From Ovis canadensis (taxonomy: Eukaryota; Chordata; Mammalia; Artiodactyla; Bovidae), in assembly GCF_042477335.2 (NCBI RefSeq), contig NC_091246.1, forward strand, positions 254,433,501-254,497,500: DNA of 64,000 bases, in the 5' to 3' direction. The number at the start of each line of letters is the position of its first letter. The first letter of the stretch is position 1. A program made the translations under genes and the position numbers. The notes under the pieces are model-generated. The model was not told the origin of the DNA. It did not search any database and worked only from the letters and a program-made list of their open reading frames with translations. Of this stretch, positions 1 through 10,400 are shown in pieces.

Positions 1-244
1 GGATCAAACTCCAGACTCACATCTCCTGCGTTGGCAGGCACGTTCTTTACCACTAACGCTGCCTGAGAAGCACTCACAAGTTAAAGCAAAATCAGAGAAA
101 GAACATTTGTGGACCGTGCTCTGTTCTGCAGACTGTTTGCATCAGCGGGGGACATGCCAACACCCCATGTTCCCAGCGGACTAGGATTCAGTTTTATGCT
201 TCTTGTCTAAGACTACATAGCCAACCAGGAGCTGGGTGAAATAC

Positions 245-425
245 TCTTACATAAACCATCTCATTTAATCTCTCTAACAGCTTGAGAGGCGGAGCTTATT
301 ATGCCCATTTGAAAGATGAGGAAACTGAGGCTCAGAAAAGTGAACCAACTTGCCGAAAGTCACACAACTAGGGCGGATGCTGGAATTTCAGTCTAGGCTT
401 ATTCTCATTTCTACGGCCCAGGCTC
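245..425 (-). repeat. MIR SINE
   Basis: The stretch carries the MIR core read antisense: a run close to 'gatgaggaaactgaggctca' followed by a 'cacacaactag' block. Ancient mammalian tRNA-derived SINE, strongly diverged. Confidence 0.85.
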
Positions 426-796
426 TCATCCATGAGGAGAAGAGGGCTTGTGCTGTGGAGGGCAGAGCAGACTAGAAGCGGGGAGTCCAGGTTCTGAGCC
501 TGGGTTCCTCCATACTGGCTTCAGGTCCTCCTAAACCACCTGCCCACAGCCTTGAAAGGGTGGAAGGTCGAGGCCGCGAGACAGGCTGGCCGTGGGGGCT
601 GCGTGGATGCCCCGCCAGGGCTCCCTCTCCCGACCCCATCGTCTCCACCCAGGTTTTGCGAGCAGATTCGAGGCCAGGTGGGCTTTTCCAGGTGGAGGGA
701 TAGTGCGTCTCGGAAACGGACGTCATTTGCTGCCATTTGTTGAGAGACAAGCCTCTGGGGCGTCCCCGGTGACCCAGGGGCTAAGACTGAACTCTG
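426..796. other. unassigned unique sequence
   Basis: Moderately GC-rich intergenic DNA with only short overlapping ORFs on both strands and no family resemblance. An ATF/CRE-like ACGTCA lies near 720. No gene is supported. Confidence 0.5.
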
Positions 797-975
797 GGCT
801 TCCCTGGTGATCTCATGGTTAAGAATCCGCCTGGAAATGCCAGGGACACGGTTTCATCCCTGGTCTAGGAAGACCCCACGTGCCACGGAGCAGCTAAGCC
901 TGTGGGCCGCAACTGCGGAGCCCGCGGGCCCTAGACCCCTGAGCTCTGCGACAAGAGACGCCACCACAGGGAGAA
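797..975 (+). repeat. CHR-type tRNA-derived SINE
   Basis: Begins with the CHR head 'gggcttccctggtgatc' and carries 'aagaatccgcctgg', then the 'gtgccacggagcagctaagc' body. This is the cetartiodactyl SINE without the Bov-A tail. Confidence 0.8.
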
Positions 976-1074
976 GCCTGCGCTCTGCAGCTGGAGGGCA
1001 GCCTCTGCCCACAGCTGGAGGACGCCCACGCCTAGCAGCAAAGCCCAGTGCAGTTCAAATTAAAATTACAAACC

Positions 1075-1165
1075 TCTGCACTCGCAATGCAGGCGCTCTG
1101 TGTTCAGTCCCGGGTCGGGGAACTGAGATCCCACAAGCCACACAGTGGGGCCAAGAACCAGAGAG
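1075..1165 (+). repeat. CHR-type SINE fragment
   Basis: A B-box-like 'cagtcccgggtcgggg' and 'aactgagatcccacaagcc' mark a second, 5'-truncated CHR copy just after the first. It may equally be a rearranged part of the same insertion. Confidence 0.6.
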
Positions 1166-1399
1166 AGACAAGTCTCTGGACCTAGCCTGGACATTAGCAA
1201 CCGCAGGTCTCACTGCCCTGCCGTCCCCTCTCCCGGCTCGTCCTCGAGGGAGGGGACAGGGTCAGTTCTCGCCTGTCGCTCTCTGAGTCCTCCGGCCACA
1301 CAGCGTTAGAGCTCCCTGCGCAGGCCCAGCAAGACTAACAGTGTGGCATGAGGCCCGGCCAGCCCGCACGGGTGGAGTCTAATTACAACAGCAATGGGT

Positions 1400-1600
1400 C
1401 AAACAAGCCCAAGTTGGAATCCAGCTTCCTCAGCAAGCCGTGTGGCCTTGGGCAACTCACTTGACCCCTCGACCTCTGTGTGCTCATCTGTAAAATGGGG
1501 ATAATGACACTCGACCAGGAGGGCCGTCATAGGGAGTGAGTGAGCTCATTTATATAAAGCACTCACCGATGTCCTTAGCCTTAGCCAGCCACTGATGTCT
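1400..1600 (+). repeat. MIR SINE
   Basis: Sense MIR core: 'gtggccttgggcaactcact' followed by 'catctgtaaaatggggataa'. About 200 bp, covering most of the element. Confidence 0.85.
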
Positions 1601-1762
1601 ATGGACGCTGCCGTGCTTATCACCATTTTTATTATAATGCCCCAGGAAAACCTTCCATGGGCTAGGCTGAAACTTACCTTTGGATTATTTAAGCTTTAGT
1701 AAGCAAAGGAGTTTGTTCCGTCCAAGGCACTTTTGCAATTTGTAACTATTAGTGTGTAACGT

Positions 1763-1890
1763 CGGAGAAGGCGATGGCACCCCACTCCAGTCCTCTTGCC
1801 TGGAAAATCCCATGGATGGAGAGCCTGGTGGGCTGCAGTCCATGGGGTCGCACAGAGTTGGCCATGACTGAAGTGACCTAGCAGCAGCAG
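1763..1890 (+). repeat. Bov-A SINE monomer
   Basis: The Bov-A unit runs from 'ggagaaggcgatggcacc' to an AGC-repeat tail ('cagcagcag'). Bov-A derives from the BovB LINE and lacks a tRNA head here. Confidence 0.9.
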
Positions 1891-1991
1891 TGTGTAATGT
1901 CCCTGCGTTTGCTCAGGTTTTATCTGTGCTCTCCACTCTGCTGAAACTTCATGAACGTAGGAGCCCACCTGTCTGGTTTACCAGTACCCTC

Positions 1992-2198
1992 AGCAGTCTG
2001 GTGGCTCAGAGGGTAAAGCGTCTTCCTGCAGTGCGGGAGACCTGGGTTCAATCCCTGGGTCAGGAAGATCCCCTGGAGAAGGCAATGGCCAGCCACGCCA
2101 GTACTCTTGCCTGGAAAATCCCATGGATGGAGAAGCCTGGTAGGCTACAGATGGGGTCGCAAAGGGTCAGACACGACTGAGCGACTTCACTTCAGCAG
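1992..2198 (+). repeat. Bov-tA SINE
   Basis: A tRNA-Glu-like head (box B 'gggttcaatccctggg') is fused to a Bov-A body ending 'cagacacgactgagcgac'. Nearly full length. Confidence 0.9.
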
Positions 2199-2284
2199 TT
2201 AGCCTACAGCCTGGCACATCCCAGGGGTTTAAGCAACACTGAGTGAATGAAAAATAAATGTGAGAAATCTGAGAAAGTGACTTG

Positions 2285-2715
2285 GAGATTATCATACTCA
2301 GTGAAGTAAGCCAGACTGAAAAAGACACTTATGTACGTCACTCACGTATGGAATCTAAAGAAAGATACACACAAACTTACAAGGAAGTAGACTCGCAGAA
2401 ACAGAAAACGGGCTTAGAGTTACACAGGGGAAGCAGGGAGGGATAGGTTAGGAATTTGAGACTAATGTATACACACTGCTGCTGCGGCTGCTGCTAAGTC
2501 GCTTCAGTCTTGTCCAACTCTGTGCGACCTCACACGGCAGCCCATCAAGCTCCCCTGTCCCTGGGATTCTCCAGGCAAGAACATTGGATGTACACACTAT
2601 TGTATATAGAACATTTAAACAAAAAGGACCTACTATATACCAAAGGGGACTATACTCAAGATTTTGTAATAGCCTAGAAGAGAAAATAATATGAAAAAGG
2701 GTATGCATGAGTGTA
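2285..2715 (+). mobile_element. L1 LINE 3' end, interrupted
   Basis: Matches the artiodactyl L1 3' end: 'gattatcatactcagtgaag', then 'cagaaacagaaaacgggc', then after a SINE 'aaggacctactatatacc'. Only the 3' terminal part is present and no ORF survives. A Bov-A SINE splits it. Confidence 0.8.
2478..2587 (-). repeat. Bov-A SINE nested in L1
   Basis: Antisense Bov-A beginning with its GCT-repeat tail. It is flanked by a target-site duplication: 'atgtatacacact' at 2465-2477 and 'atgtacacact' at 2588-2598. It therefore inserted after the L1. Confidence 0.88.
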
Positions 2716-2739
2716 TGTGTGTGTGTGTGTGTGTGTGTT
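2711..2739. repeat. (TG)n microsatellite
   Basis: Nearly pure TG dinucleotide tract directly abutting the next SINE. Likely polymorphic. Confidence 0.9.
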
Positions 2740-3090
2740 AGCCGCTCAGTCGCACCCGACTCTGTGCAACCCCGTGGACTGTAGCCCGCCAGGCCCCTCT
2801 TCGTGGGATTAGCCATTCAGTCGCACCCGACTCTGTGCAACCCCGTGGACTGTAGCCCGCCAGGCCCCTCTTCGTGGGATTAGCCATTCAGTCGCACCCG
2901 ACTCTGTGCAACCCCGTGGACTGTAGCCCACCAGGCCCCTCTTCGTGGGATTCTCCAGGCAAGAACACTGGAGTGGGTGGCCATTCCCTCCTGCAGGGGA
3001 TCTTCCCGACCCAGGGACTGAACCCGTGTTTCTTACATTTCCTGCATCGGCAGGTGGCTTCTTATCACTTCTGCCACCTGGGAAGCCCCA
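2740..3090 (-). repeat. Bov-tA SINE with triplicated segment
   Basis: Antisense Bov-tA whose 3' part (plus-strand left end) is repeated three times with a 71-bp period: 2740-2810, 2811-2881 and 2882-2952. The copies are almost identical. A single normal tRNA-derived head follows up to about 3090. Confidence 0.88.
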
Positions 3091-3314
3091 GATGATTCTT
3101 ACCTGTCAGTTAAACAGACTCACTGAAAGTCTCAGGTCAGTTCATCACAAACGCGCATAATGGATTAACCGTCTCCCCTTGGAGTTCAGGCTTTCAGCTG
3201 CCCGGTCGACACTGACTGTCCTGAACTGACAAGAAGGCGGGAGGCTCCAGGTAGGGCACAAGTGGGGAAGCGTCAGCTTCAGGCAGCTGCAGGGGCCAGA
3301 ACCCAGCAGCTGGA

Positions 3315-3490
3315 TTTGCTAAGCGCCTGCCCCGCCCCCAGCACCGTGCCACCCGGGTTCACCCCCACGACCTAGTCTAGGTTCGTTAGTGTATTTCCCG
3401 TTTTGCAGATGAGAACATTGAGGTTCAGAAAGATCTGAGTCTCGCCTGCGGTCACACAGAGAGAACGAGGCAGAGTTGGGATTGAAGCTT
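3315..3490 (-). repeat. MIR SINE
   Basis: Antisense MIR: 'ttttgcagatgagaacattg' plus a 'ggtcacacagagag' block and 'agagttgggattgaa'. Confidence 0.75.
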
Positions 3491-4023
3491 CTGTTTTGTT
3501 CAGTCTGGGCCTGACTTGGCAAATGTCAGCCCAACAGAGGTCCATCCCAGGCTGGGGTCTGGACAGTGGCATGCAGGTGGGGGCAGTCTGCCAGGTCAGA
3601 AAGCTGGTGGCACTGCCATTTGGAGCCATCTCTTCAATTGTCTGGGCCCAGAAGGGAGGATCCAGCCCCTCTCTACTGCAGGAGACAGGCAAGGCAAGAG
3701 GCCCAGCGCAGGGAAACTGACGGGCTGCCCAGGTACAGCGGACGGGTAAGGAAAGGGGGCCACAGGAGGGCTGAGCCGCCAGGGTGCCCCCAGGTGCCAT
3801 CACAGCCTACTTGGCACCCGCAGTGCCACACGGCGCTCAGCCCTCAGGCCTGTGGCACCCAAGGCAAGCCTCCCCGAGTCCTGAGAAGTTTAACGGCCGA
3901 TTCCCTGAAAAGTGGCCCCTCCCGGCAACTCCACACCCCGAGGCCTCGCTCTCTCCTCTGCCTCTGAAGCCCCTGGTTCTGGACAGCCGCCACAGGCTGT
4001 GTTTCCAAAAGCTGATGCCGCAA
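3491..4023. other. unassigned unique sequence
   Basis: GC-rich intergenic DNA. Several ORFs up to 143 codons overlap on both strands, as expected from GC content alone. Nothing recognised. Confidence 0.45.
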
Positions 4024-4150
4024 GACTTCCCTGGCGGTCCAGTGGCTACAAGTCTGCGCTCCCAGCGTCGGGGGCCGGTGCAACCCCTGGTCAGGGAACC
4101 AGACCCTGCACACTGCAACTGAGAGCCAGGACAGCCAAAGAGAAAGAACT
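4024..4150 (+). repeat. CHR-type SINE
   Basis: Starts 'gacttccctggcggtccag' and has 'cccctggtcagggaac'. The 3' body is short and degraded. Confidence 0.8.
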
Positions 4151-4979
4151 GACGCTGTGTCTTCAAACCTGCAAACAGGCCTCGGGATCACAGCCCAAAC
4201 CTGGGAGGAAGGGACAGCGAGAAAGATGAGTGACCTCTGTTGCCAAGAGAGGTTCTCAGCTGGAGTCTCGTGACACTTAGCTCCACCCTGCAGGCAAACG
4301 TCAGCCGCTGACGAAGAGAAGCTGAGACCCTTGGGGCTGCCCCGGCCCTGCCTGGGGACGTGGAGAGCTTGGAGGGGCAGGAAGGAGAGATGAGGACGAG
4401 CAAGGCCCAGCCTCCGGAGGTGGGCAGTGCGGGGGCGGAGAGCAGACAGGAATTTCCAGGAGCCCCAGCACTCGGGCTCCCATCTGGCAGAGCCGTGACA
4501 GCAGGGAGGGCTTCCTCACCCTCCACGAACGGCGATGCCCTTCGTGGCTGGAGGATGAGCTTCTCCATGTATCGTGGGTGCCCATTCCCAGGAAGGCTGG
4601 CTGTCACTGCTTCCAGGAAAGTCCCCAGTCTTTTCCCCGGACCTCAGTGTCTCCTGTGGGCCTTAGGCCTGATGCCCACCTGCCATCCAAGATGATACCC
4701 ACACAGGGGGCTGTGGGCACACGCCTGGGAGGGCAAGTCATTTTGTAAAAACAAGAGGTATTCTCAGCAACCTCCCTCAGATCCTTGGAGCCACTGGAAG
4801 GCAGTCCCAAGAGGCCTGCTCCTGGAACTCTGTGTCTAGCCACTGTGACGGCCGGCACTCAAACATCCGCACTCTCCCCGAGCCCCCAGGAGACCCGAGG
4901 GGACTCGTGACTCATGAATCTGCCTCCTTGGGCTCTTCTTGCAGGAATGCAAGAAGGCAGGAAGCTGTCAGTGACCACC
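4151..4979. other. unassigned unique sequence
   Basis: No repeat or gene recognised. A consensus AP-1 site TGACTCA is at 4908-4914, a common chance motif. Confidence 0.45.
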
Positions 4980-5105
4980 CACTAAGGTGCCAGGGCTTCT
5001 GTAAACCTGTCCACCTCCTGATGACTCCCTGAGGCAGGCGCCGCTGACATCCCCATTTTCCAGATGAGAAGACTGAAGCCCGGGATAATGCCTTGCCCGG
5101 AGTCT
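4980..5105 (-). repeat. MIR SINE
   Basis: Antisense MIR: 'catccccattttccagatga' followed by 'gccttgcccggagtc'. Confidence 0.75.
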
Positions 5106-5629
5106 AGACGAGACCATCTGTCCCCAAGGAGCTTGCAGGGGTCTTGGGAGGGGAGTGTTCCCCTAAGAAATGCAGGTGCTCCTTGGAGTCCTGGAAACCA
5201 GAGGGTGACGGAGCCCAGCAGCCTCGGTCTCCCCTCTGGGGAAGCCCGAAGTCCAGACCAGGGGTGTGGTTTGTCCCAGCTCGCGACCCGCCAGGCTGCA
5301 AAGCCAGTGCTGGAGCCCCGCCTGGACTGCGGCCCCAGGGGGTCCGTGGAGCTGGCGCAGCTGGTGAGAAGCAGGGAAAACCAGCGACAGCCTATTTGGA
5401 GTCCGTAGGGAGGGGTGTGGACACAGCTGGGGTCCCGCCAGAGCTCCTTGCTGGGCAGTGGGGGCAGAGCGTCCAGAGAGGCGCCCTCTCCTGCCCTCCA
5501 CTAACCTGGGGACGCCAAGGGCTGCTGGGCGCCCCCTGCTGGCCACCAGGAGCGTGTCCTCCAGGACCAGCACGCCCCAGAGCCCTGCCAAGGGGCTTCC
5601 CCTGCCTGAGACGCCGGGCTCCCAGTGGA
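5106..5629. other. unassigned GC-rich sequence with a CTCF-like core
   Basis: Unique GC-rich DNA surrounding the strong CTCF-type motif at 5528-5546. ORFs here (up to 172 codons) overlap on both strands and show no family features. Confidence 0.4.
5528..5546 (-). promoter_or_regulatory. CTCF-type binding motif
   Basis: Reads ggcgccccctgctggccac on the plus strand, the reverse complement of the CTCF core CCA-(G/C)-(C/T)-AG-(G/A)-(G/T)-GGC-(G/A). The identical 19-mer, same orientation, occurs at 63013-63031. CTCF is an insulator and loop-anchor factor. Occupancy is not shown by sequence. Confidence 0.65.
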
Positions 5630-5765
5630 GGGGCCAGGGTCCAATCCCTGTTCAGGGGATGAAGGCCTCACATACTGCAACTAAGCACTTGTGCCACAAC
5701 TAGAAAAGCCTGTGCGCGGCAACTGAGATCCCGCACAGCCTAATAAATAGGGGAAATTTTTTATT
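5630..5765 (+). repeat. CHR-type SINE fragment
   Basis: Lacks its 5' head. Starts in 'gtccaatccctgttcagg' and retains 'gcaactgagatcccgcac' and an A/T-rich end 'taataaatagggg'. Confidence 0.75.
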
Positions 5766-6405
5766 TTGTTTGGCCAAGAGGCAGTGATGGGCTGCTGGAG
5801 GTCAGCGCTAACCCGAGTCTGTGTTGCCCCATGAGGGTTCCACACTCACCGTCCCAGCTTTCCACGGCCAGGCATCGATGCCCTCCACGTGGAGCTTGTA
5901 AACATGCCCACAAGTGCTCTGACTCCCCTCGTGGAGAGACAGGGTCTGCGCCTGAATCTGGGCAGCCTTGTGCAGCCAGCAGAACGCCGCAGAAGTGATT
6001 CTGCCAGCTCAGACGAGGGCGTGTGCCTCCGTCCTGTTAGCTCCCACTCAGCCCTGAAGCCACCCCGTGAGACAGAGACCAAAGGTCTGCCACGACGTGA
6101 GGAGGCCCCAGCTGCACAACGAGGTCGGGAGTCAACAACCCCGGTCTCAGCCGGGATCAGCTGCCAGCAGACGATTCCAGCAGCCTGCTCTCGAGTCAGC
6201 CCGGGCTTCAGGCCTTTCAGCCGAGGCCCCAGACAGCACAGAGCAGAGACGGGCTCTCCCTGTTGTACCTGTCCAAGCCCCTGAGCCGGTAAGCATCACA
6301 AAACGGTTGCATTCTGCCATGAAGGTTTGGGGGCTGTGTGTGTTTGAGGGAAGATGAGTTCAGGGACGTTAAAGCCCTCTTAGTGGTTAAAAGTGAGGGT
6401 GTCGG
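5766..6405. other. unassigned; possible ancient repeat
   Basis: Positions 5900-6060 resemble a diverged mammalian interspersed repeat, but I cannot name the family. The rest is unique with no gene supported. Confidence 0.3.
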
Positions 6406-6605
6406 GAGGCTTCCCTGGGGTCCCGTGGTTAAGAATCTGCCTTCTAGTGCACATGTGGGTGTGGTCCCCGGTCAGGGAACTGAGATCCCGCGTGCCTTGG
6501 AGCCCGCTAAGCCAGGACGCCACAACTACTGACCCCAACGCTCCAGAGCCCTCAAGCCCAACCGGAGAGCCCCACGCAGTGCAGCGAGGGGCCCAGCACA
6601 GTCCC
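6406..6605 (+). repeat. CHR-type SINE
   Basis: Head 'aggcttccctggggtccc', then 'ggtcagggaactgagatccc' and 'ccacaactactgacccc'. Close to full length. Confidence 0.85.
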
Positions 6606-6619
6606 CAAAACAGAGAAGA

Positions 6620-6790
6620 GACAGGCTGTGGGGCCAGGCCGCCGGGCTTGCAGTCCTCACCAGCTGGGCAACCTCGGAGGGGCACTTAACCTCTCTGAGC
6701 CTCTGATCCCACCTGTGTAAAATGGAGCTGATAACAGGGCTGCAGAGAGGTTTCCGTAAGAAAACGCTCATGAAGCAGTTGACACCCGCG
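6620..6790 (+). repeat. MIR SINE
   Basis: Sense MIR: 'cttaacctctctgagcctc' followed by 'cctgtgtaaaatggagctga'. Confidence 0.8.
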
Positions 6791-7134
6791 GGCGAACAGC
6801 ACGGGAGTGTGGTAACTGAGGACAGTTGTTACAAACAGCTCTGCAAAGGGGAGGAGCCTGCCTCCAGTCTGATGGGGTAAGAAAATCCTGAATCGGGCTC
6901 ATCTGGAATTCCTCAGAGAGACAGTGTGTTGCAAAACCGGAAGGGGCAAGGGGAATGAAAGTGCGCCAACAGGCGCTTTCTGGGCTTCTGATGCGACTGG
7001 TGGGAGCCCAGGGACAGCCTTGCCTGGCCAGCCTTGTGTAGGGAAGCCTGGTCTGGCCCTTGCCTAACCTCTGGGCATTCTTTCAAATGAGCCTTGGTCA
7101 ACCTCTGGGGACTCTGAAAAGGGGCCACACAGTC
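6791..7134. other. unassigned unique sequence
   Basis: No repeat, RNA or gene recognised. The antisense ORF crossing it runs into a MIR and is treated as spurious. Confidence 0.45.
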
Positions 7135-7335
7135 TGCTAGAAAGACAGTGAGCTTCAGAGCCCTGGGTCTGGACTCAGGCTCCGCCACCAGCCTGGAGCC
7201 CCAGGCCGGCCGTGTGGCTCCTGGAGCCGCGTGCTCCACTGTGCAAGTGAGGGCCTGATGACACGCGTTCGGCCTCTCACAGTGCCTGGCGAGAAGCGGG
7301 CTCTCAGTAAGCAGAGCTGCTATTAGCACCGTTTC
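7135..7335 (+). repeat. MIR-like SINE, diverged
   Basis: 'tcagagccctgggtctggac', then 'ctcacagtgcctggcgag' and 'ctcagtaagcagagctgcta' follow MIR order from the tRNA-related part to the 3' end, with the centre degraded. Confidence 0.55.
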
Positions 7336-7694
7336 TCTTATTGTTTTCACTTTTCCACTCCCTGGCCTTGAAGAGCAGGAAACAATAGCCACCATTGACG
7401 ACCTTGGTTCAGCCAATATTTCCGGCTCTCTCCTGCTAAGAAGGATCACTTCCTGACCCCTGGGTGGGTGGGGCCCCTGAGCTGTGAGCGCCCCGCGCGC
7501 CACTTCCGGGCTGAGCACTCCGTCACCAGCTGAGACTCTGAGTCCCGGCACCGTGCCCGGCTCAGCACCACTCAGAACGGGGACCTCAGCAGCCCAGGTC
7601 TCTGCACGGCAAGATGCGCCAAGGCCCAGCCCATGGGCCATCAACAAGTAGTGAAAAGCCGAGCTTTCTTGTTTTCAGTTGCTAGGATTTGGAG
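7336..7694. other. unassigned unique sequence
   Basis: GC-rich, with no recognisable element or gene. Confidence 0.45.
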
Positions 7695-7827
7695 GTGGCT
7701 TGTTTTGTCGTTGTTTTTTGGCCATGCTGCACAGCGTGTGGAATCCTGGTTCCCCAACCGGAAATCGAGCCTGTGTCCCCTGCTTTGGAGGAGCAGAGTC
7801 TTAACCACTGGACCGCCAGGGAAGCAG
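7695..7827 (-). repeat. CHR-type SINE
   Basis: Antisense CHR: starts near 'ttttggccatgctgcacagc' and ends at the reversed head 'ggaccgccagggaagc'. Confidence 0.85.
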
Positions 7828-7829
7828 GG

Positions 7830-7950
7830 CTCCTGCACCAAGCCTGATCTCAGCTAGACTCGACTCGCTCCTGCACCAAGCCTGATCTCAGCTAGACTCG
7901 ACTTGCTCCTGCACCAAGCTTGATCTCAGCTAGACTCGACTCGCTCCTGC
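7830..7950. repeat. 38-bp minisatellite, about 3.2 copies
   Basis: Units start at 7830, 7868 and 7906, with a partial fourth at 7944. Copies differ by only one or two bases, so expansion is recent or homogenised. The array abuts the 5' head of the antisense CHR SINE. Confidence 0.95.
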
Positions 7951-8244
7951 ATCTGCCGTCTTCCGGTCTAGGGCAGCCTGTCTCGGGCCGCTCTCCATGG
8001 CCCCGGCCTCCAGCTCACGCTGGTCTCAGGTGGAGATTACAGAGGTCCGAGAGAGAGGACATGCAGGAGCAAGACCCTGAGACCCTGGCTCAGCAGCCAC
8101 GTGCCCTCACTCTGCATAGGTTAAGACAAGGAGTGTAAACTTGATCCAAACCAACAGGGAATCAAAGCATGGCGGCCCTCTTGGGCCAGGATTTGAATGC
8201 AGGCCTGGTACTTCAACATTATGCCAACCTGTCTCTAAAACTGA

Positions 8245-8442
8245 GTGAAACTGAATGTTTCTCAGCCATGTCTGACTCTTCGCAGCCTACCGGGCTCCTC
8301 CGTCCACGGGCTTCTCCCAGCAAGAATACTGGAGTGGGTTGCCATTCCCTTCTCCAGGGGATCTTCCTGACCCAGGGGTCGAACCCAGGTCTTCTGCGTT
8401 GCAGGCGGATTCTTCACCCTCTGAGCCACAGGGAAGCCCGTC
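8245..8442 (-). repeat. Bov-tA SINE
   Basis: Antisense Bov-A body followed by the tRNA-like head ending 'gagccacagggaagcccg'. Confidence 0.88.
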
Positions 8443-8963
8443 TTGTCTCTAACCTCGGCTCAAGTCAAGTGCTGAACTCCTGCCTCCTCCCTTTCCAGCT
8501 CAGGCCCTCGAACAGTATTCTAAGGATCTCACCCCTCCTAAGAGGCTCAGCGGCACAGCTCAATCACATCTATTTGCCTGGCCACCCATGCGTTCATTAG
8601 ATTCCTACCGCGCCTCTCTTCTATCAAGCTCAAGGCCATCCTGGGAATGAAATTCACAGCACAAACAGCTGGGGCACACTCAAGACGTTGCAGAAATAGA
8701 AAGCAAGTCAGAGGGGGGACCAAAGCCAAAGGCTTGAGGGGAACCAGTTCCCAAGAGGCCAGAGGTGGGCATTTATGGATCATTACCAGCTACAGAGCTT
8801 TCCTCCCAGAAGTCAGTGGTCGGCCGCTGCTGTGGCCCAGAGGGACAACCCTGGGGCCAGGTTTCACCAGAGGGGTCTGCCCGGTGGACGGCGCCCATGG
8901 GTGCTGAGCACTGAACTGAGCAGCACAGGCAGGATGGGGCTGCATCCGGGGCTGGACAAGTCC
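8443..8963. other. unassigned unique sequence
   Basis: No repeat family or gene recognised. Only short ORFs occur. Confidence 0.45.
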
Positions 8964-9160
8964 CGGGAGGCCCTGCGCCCGGGCCCCGGGCCCTCTCCCC
9001 CACCCCCGGGGAGGCCCTGCGCCCTCTCCCCCACCCCCGGGGAGGCACTGCGCCCGGGCCCCGGGCCCTCTCCCACACCCCCAGGGAGGCACTGGGTCCT
9101 CTCCCTCATCCCTGGGGAGGCACTGCGCCCGGGCCTCGGGCCCTCTCCCCCATCCCGGGG
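8964..9160. repeat. GC-rich minisatellite with alternating 44/31-bp units
   Basis: Boundaries marked by (g/c)gggagg occur at 8964, 9008, 9039, 9083 and 9114, ending about 9158. The spacings are 44, 31, 44, 31 and 44. The shorter unit lacks the 'cgggccccgggcc' segment. The minus strand carries repeated G runs that could form quadruplexes. Long ORFs across it are an artefact of the repeat. Confidence 0.92.
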
Positions 9161-9310
9161 TCAGCTGGTTCTGCACATGTGGATCTTCAGCAAGTCACTC
9201 CGCCTCCTGGAGCCTCAGTCTTCTCATCCATAAACCGGGATGATGATGTTGCGATGAGGATTCAGGGAAATCCTGTAAACAAAGGGCAGTGGACACCGCT
9301 GGAGGTCCAG
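9160..9310 (+). repeat. MIR SINE
   Basis: Sense MIR: 'cagcaagtcactccgcctcc' then 'ttctcatccataaaccggga' and a 'gatgaggattcaggg' 3' part. Confidence 0.75.
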
Positions 9311-9434
9311 GCGCTGGCCTGGGGAACATGACCTCGTCCTCTTTAACTGAAGATTGCACAGGAGGCCATGTGGCTTCTAACATAATAACACCGAGAGCAG
9401 AGCAGACACACACAGCACATGCGTGCCATTCTCA

Positions 9435-9555
9435 GTCCCCCAGCCTCGCTGTGAGGAAACAGACCCAGAGCGTTGGAGCCGCTTGCTCAGCGCCACACAG
9501 CTCACTGGCACCAGGGTGCAAAGCCAGGTCAGCTGCTCTAGACTGGGCTCTCCCC
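9435..9555 (-). repeat. MIR SINE
   Basis: Antisense MIR: 'gtgaggaaacagacccagag' and 'cgccacacagctcactggca'. Confidence 0.7.
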
Positions 9556-10124
9556 CACATCTGGACAAGGATGTCGCTCCGCCAGCCTGCCCTGAAAGGA
9601 AGAGAGAAGACAGTACGTATCGTCCCCACCGTGTGGATGGAGAGAGAGAGAGTGGAGGTCCAGGCTCCCCCTGCCTCCCACGCTGGCTGCAGAGCTGACC
9701 CGGCCACCGCCCCCCAGCTGCCTGCTCCCACCCCCCGGCCCCTCACAGAGAGCAGGGCCTGCTCAGGGGCTCAGGGCTGGCTGGGTTTCTGTGGGGTGGG
9801 TGTGGGAGCACCCTGGACCACCCCGGACTCGCATTGCTGCCCTGAGCTGCAGCCATGTTCAAGGAATCCAAGTTTCCAGATGCCAGCTGGCGCCCCAGCT
9901 CACACCAGGAACTCAGCAGACTCTTCCCAGGAAGAGCTGGGGTGCTGATCTTGCCCCTACCAGGAGAAACGGCTCCGGGCGAGCAGGAGGAACCAGGAAA
10001 GCGGGTGGGACAGCCTTTAATCTGGAGCCACAAGCAGGAACAACGGAACAGGTAAACACCGAGGCTTGACCACCATCATCATCAATAACAATGATACAGG
10101 GAGCTGGGCTGGTAGTCCACAAGG
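9556..10124. other. unassigned unique sequence
   Basis: No element recognised apart from a short ATC-rich tract near 10073-10090. No gene supported. Confidence 0.45.
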
Positions 10125-10250
10125 GGGTAGTCTGAATTATCCCCATTTTACAGATGAGGAAACTGAGGTGCAGAGAGGTGCAATCACTAGCCCACGGTCA
10201 CCAGTGCACGTGCTAAGCCTGACTCGGGCTCTGGGCTAAACAAGTCATGT
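10125..10250 (-). repeat. MIR SINE
   Basis: Antisense MIR with 'cccattttacagatgaggaa' and 'gtgcagagaggtgcaatcac'. Confidence 0.85.
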
Positions 10251-10289
10251 GACCAATCTATTCAGTGTTCAGAAACTTCCATGGGGCAT

Positions 10290-10400
10290 TATTGTGGGTT
10301 ATTTACAGAGAAACACTGAAGGTCAGTGGGTGAGTCACAAAGCCCAAGGTCACACCACTAGAAATGTCCGGACCCAGGTCCCGGCACTTAACCACAGATG
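10290..10400 (-). repeat. MIR-related SINE, diverged
   Basis: 'gcccaaggtcacaccactag' and 'ccggacccaggtcccggc' follow antisense MIR order immediately after the preceding copy. Confidence 0.55.

Noticed and set aside
6913-7647. 244-codon antisense ORF
   Set aside because: It crosses a MIR-like repeat, has no recognisable domain or splice context, and overlaps other-frame ORFs. Its length is explained by GC content.
8775-9233. Proline/glycine-rich ORFs on both strands over the VNTR
   Set aside because: The repetitive peptide comes from the 44/31-bp minisatellite, which is open in several frames at once.
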